Below the pieces are notes generated by a model. It saw nothing but the letters and a program-made list of their open reading frames with translations, did no database searches and was not told where the DNA came from. A stretch of DNA of 64,000 nt, taken from Branchiostoma belcheri. Taxonomy: Eukaryota; Chordata; Leptocardii; Amphioxiformes; Branchiostomatidae. This document shows, piece by piece, positions 34,501-44,416 of this stretch (positions are counted from its first letter, which is position 1; every line of letters starts with the position of its first letter). The stretch is taken from NCBI RefSeq assembly GCF_001625305.1, contig NW_017803880.1:133774-197773 (forward strand), given 5' to 3'. A program made the position numbers and the translations under genes.

Positions 34501-36003
34501 TGTCCGCCAGCTGAAGACAGCCGTTGGATAGTCTAATTTGCTAACATACCTCAACATATGTCATGTTAATAATAGCACTGAAGCAATTTAGAAGTGTTGT
34601 TATTATCAATCAGTGAAGAAGCATGTTTCATTCTGTATTTTTCTTTACTTTTCTCTGTCTTCTTTAAAGTGGATTTGCCGTCGAAGAAAAAAATGACGTA
34701 TTGGTGAGTCACAATGGTGAACAACCAAGGGAAATCAATTGCAACACTAAAAAGGACAGGAATGGTGTAAGGCTGAATGCAATCACAGCCGGTGAGTTAT
34801 TTAAAATTCCCAATTTTTTTTTTTGCTTTTTTATTTTAAAAGAAGAAAGATGAAAGCAAAGGCAATTTGCTAAGAACAAGATACAATTTCGATGACATTG
34901 ATATATTAGGTTTTAGTCTATGTTTATCTTTAAAAGAAAAATAAAGTGCTTTACGAAGGCCTTAGATTGTCTATAGGTTGAGCCTTTGACATTATTTATG
35001 CATTAGGTAGATCGTCTGCTTGAAGCGTGTTTCACAATTTATATGATTTTAGAATTGACAAAGTTTTTTTTTCTTCTTTGACTGATTCAAAGGTGTGCTG
35101 GCTTTCATAAGGCCTTGTAACATCATTGTCAGCCTTAATGAACTTTTCGGTTCAGAGTCTAAGACACAAGTGTACGGCCATTTACACAACCTGATGTCGA
35201 AGAAGGAGATGGAGAAAACAGGTGGGTACAAACAATCGCCAAGAATCAACTATAAGAACTTTAGTCTCTTTTCTATTTGTGAACTTTATAATTATTTTGT
35301 TTTTACCAATTACTTTTCTTTTTTATATGTGATATAAGGCTTTCACCTAGCAAGTTATTTTTTTGTACCAGACAATAAACAACGTTTATTTATCTATCAT
35401 CTTAAAACAGATTATATTGAAAAAAATGTTTTTATGTTACACTCAATATCCTTTTTGAAATAAAGCGCAATGTTAATGCTAATTTCAGGGTTTGTAATTT
35501 ATGATGACGCCTGCCACCTGCGCAAGTTTGCGCGGAATCCGTCAAGGGCTCAGACAACGCCGACCACGAAAAAGTTGGCATCCATAGAAATCCTTGTGGA
35601 CAGGATGCATATGCGCGGTCATATTGACCCATGGTGCAAGCGAAACTGTGGGACTGGACGCTTCAGGGACTTAGACAAGGTAAGGACACAGATATTGCCA
35701 GCATACATTTTATACTTTGTACCATGGTCTTTGTAGTTCATCACGCGCATCTTGCATTAGTCTATCTACACAAAGAATATAAATGAAAGAAAATTAATAG
35801 TCATGATTACAAATCTTCAAAATTAATGTTCCTTTTTCTTTAAATTTCAGGTCAACACTGAAGTCTGTGAACAAGTCTTCTCGTGGCTTTCCAGATATAA
35901 AAGAATGACGAAACACATGAACAAGGAGAGATTCATGTTCTTCCTTCTCTACATTGCGCATTTGCACAATATGCGTGAAGTGAAGTTACGAAGCTTACCG
36001 TAA
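31522..36003 (+). CDS. KDZ-superfamily transposase, 677 aa
   Basis: Nine exons: 31522-32204, 32537-32727, 33216-33347, 33546-33757, 33898-34118, 34670-34791, 35093-35221, 35489-35679, 35851-36003. Phases join to 678 codons with no stop. The first intron uses a GC donor (ACAG|gcaagt); the others are GT-AG. The protein should cut and join the element ends. A Cys cluster at residues 101-141 (CRLCGGRLEV, KICAQKCRF) resembles the cysteine domains attached to KDZ enzymes. LDRRRFEEAHLLYAYL and C-x4-C-x2-C with LDGNAKNHRQVC (295-317) follow, then GCINTPAKGSRFCKTC (336-351). The catalytic core has IYDDACHL (567-574), VDRMHMRGHIDPWCKRNC (600-617) and NTEVCEQVF (629-637). Start is the first ATG of exon 1; an earlier non-coding exon cannot be excluded. 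Confidence 0.9.
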
Positions 36004-36308
36004 TAGTATTTGATAAACGACTACGTAAAATCGCTGTCCTAGTAGAATGGGGGTGTTAGAGATCACTTTTTTTTATATGCGCCTAGTATTGTTGACACTG
36101 CCGTAATGGGTGATTTTTTTCTGATAGTAGACATATTATCGAGGATGGAATTCCATGGTACTTTATTATTTTAAACGTCTTCAGCCTTTAAATAGCTGGA
36201 CATGCTAAAGGTTTTTGAGAAAGTTTACATACAAGGACGGACAGCGCATTTTCGCACAGAATGAATACATAAATTGCTGTTTTAAGGCTTCTTTTAACTT
36301 TTCTGTTA

Positions 36309-36960
36309 TTAATGATGTAAAAACAAAATTAAGTACCTGTTTTCTTTGTCTTCTATCTTCTTTGTTTGTACACCTCTGTCCATTGACGGTTCTTGTTGAC
36401 TGATCATAGCCATGTACACAGTTGTAGATGTTGGCTTTTTGTTTGTAAGTCTGATTACCAATGAGCAGCTTAGAAGGTCTTCAACATTTTCTTTTTCTAT
36501 CGCTGTGCAGTTTGTTGACAGCAAATACTTATGCTCTTCCAAGTCATCATCGTAACTTTTTTTGCTTTTAAGACTGTATTACCTATAATGCTGAATAAAA
36601 TGGCATTAACCTTAACATACTTTAGGATATTTCATTCTGAAAAACGTTCTGTGTGAGTTTGTATACATGACAACTTCAGAACCTTTGTCTTTAGCGACCA
36701 TCAACTTTCCGTTACAGACGCGGGGATAATACCATAAGATTACTTGACAGTTTCTCATACAGACCTTTGTCTAAATTTGAAGAAGGCGACCTTCTGTCTG
36801 AAAACCACGATAGTAGAGTGGACGTGTTTGGTGCTCCTGTTGAAATTAATCTTCTCGTACACAGTAAGCGCTGCACTACACCGAGATCGCGAATGCCTAA
36901 AAATATCTCCTCTAACACGACTCTCACTACATTTGACCACGAAAAGGCACCACGTATATG
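36309..36960 (-). pseudogene. degraded antisense copy of KDZ transposase exon 1
   Basis: On the minus strand, IFLGIRDLGVVQRLL (about 36900) continues toward LYEKLSSNLMVLSP (about 36715), then EEHKYLLSTNCTAIEKEN (about 36520). These match in order IFLGIRDLGVVRRLL, LFETVSTNLEVLFP and ENEYLLSSSVTAIQLKML of the intact exon. Frames are broken. It is the remnant of another family member in opposite orientation. Confidence 0.7.
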
Positions 36961-37262
36961 ATGGCAACACCGGGCGTAGTTCAAACCTTTTAACGTAAGA
37001 AAGAACTTTGTCATTCGAACCGGCAGCAGTAATTCGAATGTGTTTCTATAAGTATACGTAGTTATGACGTGAGGTACATGTATAGAGCAAGATTGGAAAG
37101 AGGTGTACAGCGGCAGCTGAAGCCATCTGTCACGGTAGAGCATTCGTTTGGGCACATCTCGAAAAACGTCGAGCTGAAAGATGAAGATAATGGCGGAAAG
37201 ACAAAAAGACGGAAAGGAGATCAACAGTTATTTCAAACAAGGTATTTTCAAATCTTACAAGT
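36800..37262 (+). other. left-end copy fused to a copy of transposase exon 5
   Basis: 36810-37065 is a diverged direct repeat of 26210-26440 (antisense exon-1 fragment, then attcgaa boxes and a shared ..ttctataagt.. stretch). It runs straight into 37085-37245, a close copy of transposase exon 5 (33964-34118; GVQRQLKPS, EHSFGHISKNVELKDEDNGG). This is the structure of an internally deleted relative. Confidence 0.7.
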
Positions 37263-37439
37263 TTACGCGTGAAACTTAATAATTTGCTGGCATTGCAATC
37301 TATGGCAATCACTTGATTTCTTTATTTGCAATCAGATACAGATTAATGTAAAGATGTAAACGAGAAAATTACGTCGTCGGGCAAACTAAACCCAACAAAT
37401 CTTCAGGTTAATGATAAAGTTACGTCAGTTTTTCATTAT

Positions 37440-37600
37440 AATTATGGTCTTGGTGGTGATCGTCCCCACGTGATGATTGCAGACGCGTTAGGCGCCACAC
37501 CAGGAATCAAACTTTTGATAAACAATAAACGCCTGACGACACCTAGATCACGGATTCCGAGAAAATATAAAATAATATAAAAAATATTAGTTCGTCTAAC
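37440..37600 (-). pseudogene. third antisense fragment of transposase exon 1
   Basis: The plus strand has ccacacgtgatgattgcaga and gacacctagatcacggattc. The reverse complement resembles the start of exon 1 at 31540-31640. It is short and out of frame in places, next to the right array. Confidence 0.5.
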
Positions 37601-37704
37601 ATGACTCCAGCAAAACCTACAACCTACAATACGTTAATAAACATTTTCAATGTTGCATTTAAATGTCTAAACTGGAACTTTTTTGCTTTCAATCTTTCCA
37701 TCTT

Positions 37705-38461
37705 CAACTTCAGACACCTGAAGTGTCGGAAGTTTACGTAACTTCAGACAACTTCGGACAACTTCAGACACCTGCCACCCTACCCCACAAGTGTCGGAAG
37801 TTACAGTGACGTCACGTAACTTCAGACAACTTCGGACAACTTCAGACACCTGCCACCCTACCCCACAAGTGTCGGAAGTTACAGTGACGTCACGTAACTT
37901 CAGACAACTTCGGACAACTTCAGACACCTGCCACCCTACCCCACACGTGTCGGAAGTTACAGTGACGTCACGTAACTTCAGACAACTTCAGACATCTGCC
38001 ACCCTACCCCACAAGTGTCGGAAGTTACAGTGACGTCACGTAACTTCAGACAACTTCAGACATCTGCCACCCTACCCCACAAGTGTCGGAAGTTACAGTA
38101 ACGTCACGTAACTTCAGACAACTTCGGACAACTTCAGACACCTGCCACCCTACCCTACAAGTGTCGGAAGTTACAGTGACGTCACGTAACTTCAGACAAC
38201 TTCGGACAACTTCAGACACCTGCCACCCTACCCTACAAGTGTCGGAAGTTACAGTGTCAGTGACGTCACGTAACTTCAGACAACTTCGGACAACTTCAGA
38301 CACCTGCCACCCTACCCCACAAGTGTCGGAAGTTACAGTGACGTCAGACTTTACTCCCGATAACCCCCAAAACCACTCGGAAATGGTCGTAACTTCTGAC
38401 AACTTCAGACAACTTCTGCCACCCTAACTTCTGCCACTTCACCCTGATACTGGACAATACT
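37705..38461 (+). repeat. right terminal array of the KDZ element
   Basis: Eight units with starts of GTGTCGGAAGTTACAG at 37791, 37869, 37947, 38015, 38083, 38161, 38239 and 38323, spaced 78, 78, 68, 68, 78, 78 and 84 bases. The 68 and 78 forms differ by one 10-base step (ACTTCGGACA). Seven units carry TGACGTCA within GTGACGTCAC; one has TAACGTCA. The minus strand shows GAAGTTGTCN phased at 10 bases, as in the left array. The tip follows at 38420-38461. Confidence 0.9.
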
Positions 38462-38471
38462 CCGGGTAGTC
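38462..38471 (+). repeat. right target-site duplication of the KDZ element
   Basis: CCGGGTAGTC, identical to 25592-25601. The host intron resumes with ttttggaacg. Confidence 0.8.
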
Positions 38472-38525
38472 TTTTGGAACGCAAAGTATGATTTGAACGA
38501 CAGCAAAGCACACAAAAACCCTTAC

Positions 38526-38654
38526 CTTTCATCGCATCCACGGTGTCGCATCACAGACAGCTTTCATGTCGTCCTCATTCTTGAACTGTGAGAGGCTCTC
38601 CTGCAGCCATGCACATAGTTCTGTGCTGTTGAATCCTGCTACGCGATCGCTCAT
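38526..38654 (-). pseudogene. SAMD3-like gene, exon 1 (first half of SAM domain)
   Basis: ATG at 38654 leads into FNSTELCAWLQESLSQFKNE, the first helices of a SAM domain, and a gtaagg donor follows at 38525. Just before the donor the frame meets a TGA. The sequence GATGCG occurs twice, 14 bases apart, there. Without this 14-base duplication the exon would run on in phase 1 into AAAATGAGATTGAC.. of exon 2 (15592), giving the ENEIDGE step typical of SAM domains. So exon 1 and exon 2 belong together across about 22.9 kb. The KDZ element begins 65 bases inside the intron. Confidence 0.6.
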
Positions 38655-39478
38655 TTTCCCGTAAGGTTGATCTCGAAATAGTGAACAGTGCACAGACTGG
38701 GTCTTTACTGACACTACTGGCAAAGTCTTTACAACGGTCACTTTTCAAGAGCACAACGGAAAACTTATCTGGAGTTCTGATTGGTTACTGAAGTTAAGGA
38801 GGCGGAGCAACCCGGAAATGCATGCCGGTCTTTTACTCCTCAGGGGATCCAGATCAAAGCGATCCGAAGCTATCTGTACTTCCCGGCCAGGCCAGGGCCA
38901 GGCCTGCTTTACACGTGCACTGCACCACGTAGTTTCACATATAGGCGCTAAACTGGCACTTATCTTACTATGTAAATGATGAACCGGGCCGCACATGGTT
39001 TATGTCATATTATGATAGTTTGCATTTTGCCATAGCGTCAAGCCGTATGCTATGTAATTTTTTTACATCAAAAGTGACCCCTGATAATCGTAGAGAAGTA
39101 TAGAAAACACATCCCCCTGAAAGGCCCTGAAAAAATACCGATTGGGAAAAAAAAGGAAGGCTGTAGCGCAGCTTGCAAATGAAGAGGAAGATAATAACAA
39201 CAATTTACAATAACCGCTGCATTTAAACAAGTAGTTTAAATGCTGATGTTCAAGTGTAAATTTGCCCTTGATTTATAGAACAATATTGAGCGTAAGTTGA
39301 AACTGTGACTGTGATTGTGCATTAGCCTGGGTGCCATCCGATTTGTAACGGCATTAAGTGTGTATCGGATGGTGGTAGAATATTTTGAAGTGGGGGGGGG
39401 GATTCCTTCCGTATTTTCACCTATTTGAGTGCAACGGGATGTGTTTTCCCGGGAAATGAATCCAACTATCGTGTATGA
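38655..39478. other. upstream region of the SAMD3-like gene
   Basis: Contains the 5' untranslated part and presumed promoter of the minus-strand gene (38655-39000, moderately GC-rich). No TATA box is obvious. 39000-39478 shows no gene. Confidence 0.4.
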
Positions 39479-39719
39479 CCGATTTCTACTCTTTTCAGCC
39501 GCCTCCCGAAGCCTGGTAGAGGCTTACTCTCCAAGCAGAGGTTTAGGTTTTGGGGGTATTTTTAGCGTCACGGTTTCAGGCTTTTTATCGGGGTTTCTCT
39601 TTTGCACTGAATTTTTTCTTCCCACCAAAAAAAATCAGTGCAATAGAGAAATCCCGATAAAAAAAGCTTAAAAACACGCTAAAAATACCCCCAAAACCCA
39701 AACATCTGCTTGGAGAGTA
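39479..39719. mobile_element. foldback element (95-base arms) abutting a MITE end
   Basis: 39525-39719 folds on itself almost completely. The left arm starts TACTCTCCAAGCAGAGGTTT and the right arm ends CATCTGCTTGGAGAGTA, with matching interior (gggggtatttttagcgt, tttttatcgggg, gcactgaattttttt). It directly adjoins 39479-39524, a single right end of the 13612 MITE family (..CCTGGTAGAGGC). Confidence 0.85.
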
Positions 39720-40868
39720 GTAGCAGCTAGGAAAACAGGGCCGCAATACACATCTCAGCCCGCATGAAACTGAAAGTGCTTTTGGAGCCGAGGAGTTGGT
39801 CTGTGTACCATCACTGGCAAGATTTACGTGGTTTCAATTCATTATTAGTTAGCTCACTAGATGCGTACAGCGATCTACTAATGGAAAGGCTAACTGGGAG
39901 CATCTGGTATGCCAGGATGCCAGACACATAGAGAAGTGTATTACAAATTCATGCCCGAAGGCTAATTGCAAATTACAAACAAAAAAAGAACATTGAAACA
40001 AAAAAACATTGCGTATGAAATATGAGTATGAAATAACTAAAATCTACACATGAAACTTTACGGTAGTTGTATAAAACTATAGCTATGTCGTCGAGAACTA
40101 CGTCTGACTTTCTTGGAAGACGTGTGCCACATACTGTAACTGTAGCCATATGGGGCCCGGGGCCCAACTGAGGGGGGCTAGCGCTGTACATGGCATGTTG
40201 GTCCTGGAGCCGCGAATATGAAGATGTTATATAATTAGACTAAAAACATTGCTAAAATTATATACAACTCTAGATGAAGATATCCCACCAATAGTATCTA
40301 TAATGTTTACTCCGGAAGGTCAACGCATTGCCGATTATATACCATTTGGCTGTCCAAATATCGCATAAATGGTCAGAAAGGTTGCACAGGTCTTCAAAAG
40401 TTTGCACAAAAAGTTTGCAAGATCGCAGCTTCCAGCGGCGGTATCATCAAAGGTCTGATGTGTCAACTCTTCTGGCTTCACTCACTTCAACTTCAAAGTT
40501 ATCATTAACATTATCTATTCATTCTCACAGGAAGATCAAAGAAGCTTAATCCACACAATAGAGCTTTCCGCCAGAAAGGCTTTGCAATTTACGAGAAAGC
40601 GCAAAACGCATCTAATGTAAATGACCCAGCCTCGAGATGTACACATCCGTTTCGCACTTCCAACCGCGAGTAGTGACATAATTCATTCCTATACATCATG
40701 TGTGCCATTTTAGCCCCTCCCCGAATGCGAGTTACAGGTACTAGTACATCTTGTATAATCTGATGGCCATACACTTCTGCCTGTTGTCTCTGCCTGTTTT
40801 TTGCGTGTACGCTTCGAATACTACTCTCGCACATACAAACACGCCACGCATCTGACCCTGGCTTTCAG
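39720..40868. other. no gene recognised
   Basis: AT-rich sequence with short open frames lacking splice support or domain matches. Confidence 0.4.
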
Positions 40869-41061
40869 GTGCAATGCTCTATTGATAACTGTCCTCGCAC
40901 CTACCACAAGTATAACCCTTTTTACCAACATGTGAGGAGAATCCATAATTTTTATTATGAATCCAACATTGATGGTCCTGGTGACAACGGAGAAGAAATT
41001 GGCTCTGGATCTGATTACGGCGCTGACGAGGGGAATAACGCCCAAAACGGAGCCGTCCAAG
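40869..41061 (+). CDS. C2H2 zinc-finger exon
   Basis: Between a tttcag acceptor (ends 40868) and a gtgaag donor. Reads QCSIDNCPRTYHKYNPFYQH followed by VRRIH: a C-x4-C-x12-H-x4-H finger. An acidic Gly/Glu/Asp-rich tail follows (GDNGEEIGSGSDYGADEGN). I cannot connect it to other exons. A single finger followed by an acidic linker is common at the N-terminus of transposon-derived proteins. Confidence 0.5.
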
Positions 41062-41104
41062 GTGAAGATTTTTTATTTATATATTTGTCCAAAATAGATG
41101 TGAT

Positions 41105-41395
41105 CACAGCCTCAATGGAAATGGACCATTGAAGGTGCAAGATGAACAAAACCGCTCCCGGGTACGCCCTTTGAATGGACCCAGTGAAATACAGTCGGTA
41201 GTTAGTGTTACATTTAGATGTGTTTTTATGGAATATCCACCGTACTGTTTATTAGAGCTGTCGTCACAGCCTCAATGGAAACGGACCATTGAAACCGCTC
41301 CCGGGTACACCCCCTGTATATGGACCAGTAAACTACAGTCGGTATAGTTACAGGTGAATGTGTCTTGATGAAATATCCACCGTACCGTAAAGGTT
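41105..41395. repeat. about 155-bp tandem duplication
   Basis: CACAGCCTCAATGGAAA then CGCTCCCGGGTAC and TATCCACCGTAC occur in order at about 41107-41245 and again at about 41265-41388, with small indels. Confidence 0.75.
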
Positions 41396-41940
41396 TGGCA
41401 GTACAAAGGATATCATACATCACAGCATGATTACGGACACTCCAATAACCTGGGGATACAGGATTTATGGCATAAACACAGTAACATAAACGCTGATACT
41501 TATAAGCTTTATGCAGAGAAAAATGCACAAGATGCTTTTCTCATATTTTATACTATAGATTTTGTGTGAAGATGGCGATATTAGAGAAAAAGGGGTCCAA
41601 GGTCTGATGAGAAGTTCATACCATAAGGAATAACCGTCTATTACCGTACATACAAAGGAATCGGTGCTTCAGAAGACCTGCTGAATATCTCTCATCTCCA
41701 GCAGGTTGTAAGAGAAGATTAGTGAACCTGGTGGAGGCGGGTGGATTGTGGCAACAGGTATAAAATATGCATCGTCAGGGCGCTTATAACAACAGCTTTT
41801 CCCGACAGGTTTTCATTGAATGCAGTTTGTGGAAACGTTTAGAGTAGCTTGTCTTGCAATTGCCTTCGTGCTCTGCCCTAATCCTCTCTAAGCCAGATTC
41901 GGTAGAAGTTTATTTTGTATTTATAATTGTCTTGTACAGG
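41396..41940. other. no gene recognised
   Basis: Open frames here are short and unsupported. Nothing repeated or structured was seen. Confidence 0.35.
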
Positions 41941-42106
41941 CTTACACACACACAACACACACACACATACACACACACAACACACACGCACACAACACAC
42001 ACAACACACACGCGCACACACACACACACACACACGCACACACACACACACACGCACGCACACACAACACATACACACACACACACACACACACAAACAC
42101 ACACTT
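41941..42106. repeat. (CA)n microsatellite
   Basis: About 165 bases of CA dinucleotides with scattered CG and AA interruptions. The long frames on both strands here are artefacts of the repeat. Confidence 0.95.
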
Positions 42107-42109
42107 TAT

Positions 42110-43373
42110 TTCATAACCATATTTTTTTTAAGTGTGACGTGAATCATTGCGGATACACCGTGGGGTTCCTGACGCAACAATTTGTAAGTACTTACACATG
42201 TTTATTACTGCATTTATTTTCTCACCGTGCATGACGCATATAATTTTACTGGCCGGAAAAAAAACATGTAGGGAAATAATGATTTTTTTTACCTATTTTG
42301 ACCAACTTGTGAATGTAGTATTTTCGATGGTGAAACTTTTTTTGTCAATGTTACAAGTAACTAGTCATTTGAATTTTGAGGCAATGCATTTCTCCAGCGG
42401 ACCAACTCCCCTGGTATGTTAGCTCTCTATTTGGCCGATGTCTATTCTTTCCGATGCCGCCTTCCGAACCCTGGTAGAGGCTAGTAGGCTACAGAGTACA
42501 GTTTGCCGCAACTGTGAGAAAGACGTGAATTCTCCGGAGCTGTTAAGGAGTGGACAGAACACACAAATGGCCAAACCGTTCATGAGTTCCAACCTAATGT
42601 TGGTGACCCTCTGATAAGACTGGTATCTTACGTAAATGGGCACTTCTGACACCCACCGGCGTTTCATAACTTTAATCAGAAGTCACGCTTGTGCCGATAA
42701 GTGAGGTTATTGAACCTTGCTTTGATCTGATTTAGTTTCTTGGAAATCAAATCAAATCAAATTAAACCCACCTTCTTATCTCATTGGAATGTGAAGGTTG
42801 GTGTGGAGAATAAAATAAATGTCGGTATCAAATGTTGGCATGAAAGTTGTTTTCAAATCCTTAATTACATTCTGAATTATTGCAATTTCCTGCTTATTTC
42901 AGTCCTCCACGAGCCAGGCGGATCTGTAAATCCTTTCAGATCCGATCCTGCCAAGCCGAGCCTTCCGTCTCTAGTTTGTGGAGCCTCCCATTAAAGTGGC
43001 AGTTCCGGAGGCAATCAGAGTTTTCCACTCAGGCCTTTTGTCGGCAATCTGGCAGGGATTTAAGCAACGACTATTCCCCGGATCCTTCCCGGACGTAATT
43101 AAGCAGCTTCTATCAGGCTTCAGGAGGCGGCTGGAAAGAGTTTTGTAGTATTGTTGTATTACTGCCACACTTTGTACCTTGTACGATTGTTGAGCAATAA
43201 AGTTCATTCATTTTCGTATTTATGTATAAATAAATCTTACGCTGTGGCGTGTTATTAAGGATCTAATCGCACTAATAATTCATCACTTATGGCATTTCTC
43301 GGGCAGAATTTTTGTATCCTAGGAAACGGAGGTGATTACGTGCAATCTGATCTGTTTGTTCTTTCCGGGAAAT
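42110..43373. other. MITE and LINE remnants, no gene
   Basis: 42410-42486 is one end of the 13612 MITE family (CTCCCCTGGTATGTTAGCTC .. CCTGGTAGAGGCTA). 43104-43145 is another, in opposite orientation. 43185-43212 ends with aataaagttcattcatt, the 3' tail style of the local LINEs. No supported exon. Confidence 0.5.
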
Positions 43374-44335
43374 AAAATTACGTAGGCACGGATGCCAAAA
43401 GCTTCGATTCAAGCCCAATAGATGAAACGCTTGTACCATAAATCGAACTTTTATCTACAAGTATAGAACACACAATGCCTGAATCGAATAATGAGGAAAC
43501 AAAATTATGTAGGTAAGGCTGCCAAAATATAAAGCTTGGATTCAAGCCAGAAATATGGAACGCTTGTATCATAAATCGACCTTTTATCTACAAGTATAGA
43601 AGACAGGCTAGAAACGTCTGGCGTGCATGAAATAATCAGGAAAAAATTACGTAGGCAAGGCTGCCGAAATCTAAAGCTTAAATTCAAGCCAGACAAGTAT
43701 GAAACGCTTGTATCATAAATAAAAATTTTATCTAATAGTATATAGCTCCAAGTATAGAAGACAAGCTAGAAACGCCTGCCGTTCATCAAATAAGGCCATG
43801 TTGATTTGATTATATGGATGACATCCGCGCGCGCATACATTTTCGGCCGTTTCCAAAAAAAAAAAGTTTTCAACCATACTGTAAATCATACAAAACAGTT
43901 GCAAAATGAGCAAATTTAAACCGTAAGTTGCCAAAAAAAATATTTGACAACGATACCAATGTCGTAGAAAGCCAAAATCAAACAAAAAAGACGAAAATGT
44001 AAAGAAATGAATTTGAAGAGTAGATTATTCGCCAAACGATACTCTTGTGCCCTTTGTTCAACCTTCATGACCACGTAGATTTCATAATGAAAGCAACTTT
44101 TTTTTTTTGCAAAACTTTTTTTTATTCGCACGCTCGCATCAGTTTTGGGGTTCCCAGAGGATGTCATCCATATAATCAAATCAACATGGCCTAATCAGAA
44201 AAAAAATTACGTAGGTAAGGCTGCCAAAATCTAAAGCTTCGATTCAAGCCCGATGTATAAAACGGTTGTAACATAAATCGAACTTTTATCTCAAAGTATT
44301 GAAGACAGGCGGGAAATGCCAGCATCAAATAATCA
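43374..44335. repeat. 125-bp tandem repeat split by a MITE
   Basis: Units starting AAATTACGTAGG at about 43375, 43502 and 43645, with a fourth at about 44204 after the MITE at 43794-44191. Each contains GCTGCCAAAATCTAAAGCTT-like sequence, GATTCAAGCC, ATAAATCGAACTTTTATCT and AGTATAGAAGACA. Without the MITE the third and fourth units would be adjacent. Confidence 0.85.
43794..44191. mobile_element. 398-bp MITE, PIF/Harbinger-like
   Basis: Perfect inverted ends of 33 bases (43794-43826 and 44159-44191) starting GGCCATGTTGATTTGATTAT. Flanked by TAA at 43791-43793 and 44192-44194. The uninterrupted repeat unit at about 43630 reads aaataatcag at the matching place, with a single TAA, so TAA was duplicated. 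A TAA/TTA target is the hallmark of PIF/Harbinger elements. No coding sequence. Confidence 0.9.
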
Positions 44336-44416
44336 AAGAGACTCTGATTTCTATCCCATCAGAGATATTTCAGCTTGAGGCATCATAGCCATGGCATCAA
44401 TTACAACGTTTGAACC

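Larger units (their letters stand above)
25602..38461 (+). mobile_element. 12.86-kb two-gene KDZ transposon
   Basis: A complete-looking DNA transposon. The tips are inverted: left TGTCCAGTATCAGGGTGAA (25607 on), right its near-perfect reverse complement ending at 38456. The 10-bp CCGGGTAGTC lies on each side. Inside are long repeat arrays at both ends, a DUF3987-like ATPase gene (26588-30300) and a KDZ transposase gene (31522-36003), both on the plus strand and free of lesions. It sits in intron 1 of the minus-strand SAMD3-like gene, opposite to that gene's direction. The KDZ (Kyakuja-Dileera-Zisupton) superfamily is known; the pairing with this ATPase is my inference of novelty. Intact genes, intact tips and an exact target duplication argue for recent transposition. 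Confidence 0.85.

Noticed and set aside
36712..37224. 170-codon minus-strand ORF
   Set aside because: It stitches the antisense of exon 5, the promoter boxes and the antisense of exon 1; not a gene in itself.
37667..38427. ORFs of about 80-118 codons with SEVVRSCLKLRDVTVTSDTC-type repeats
   Set aside because: Translation of the KDZ right terminal array; the frame is open only because of the unit's composition.
41854..42234. ORFs rich in HT or CV repeats
   Set aside because: Products of the (CA)n microsatellite.
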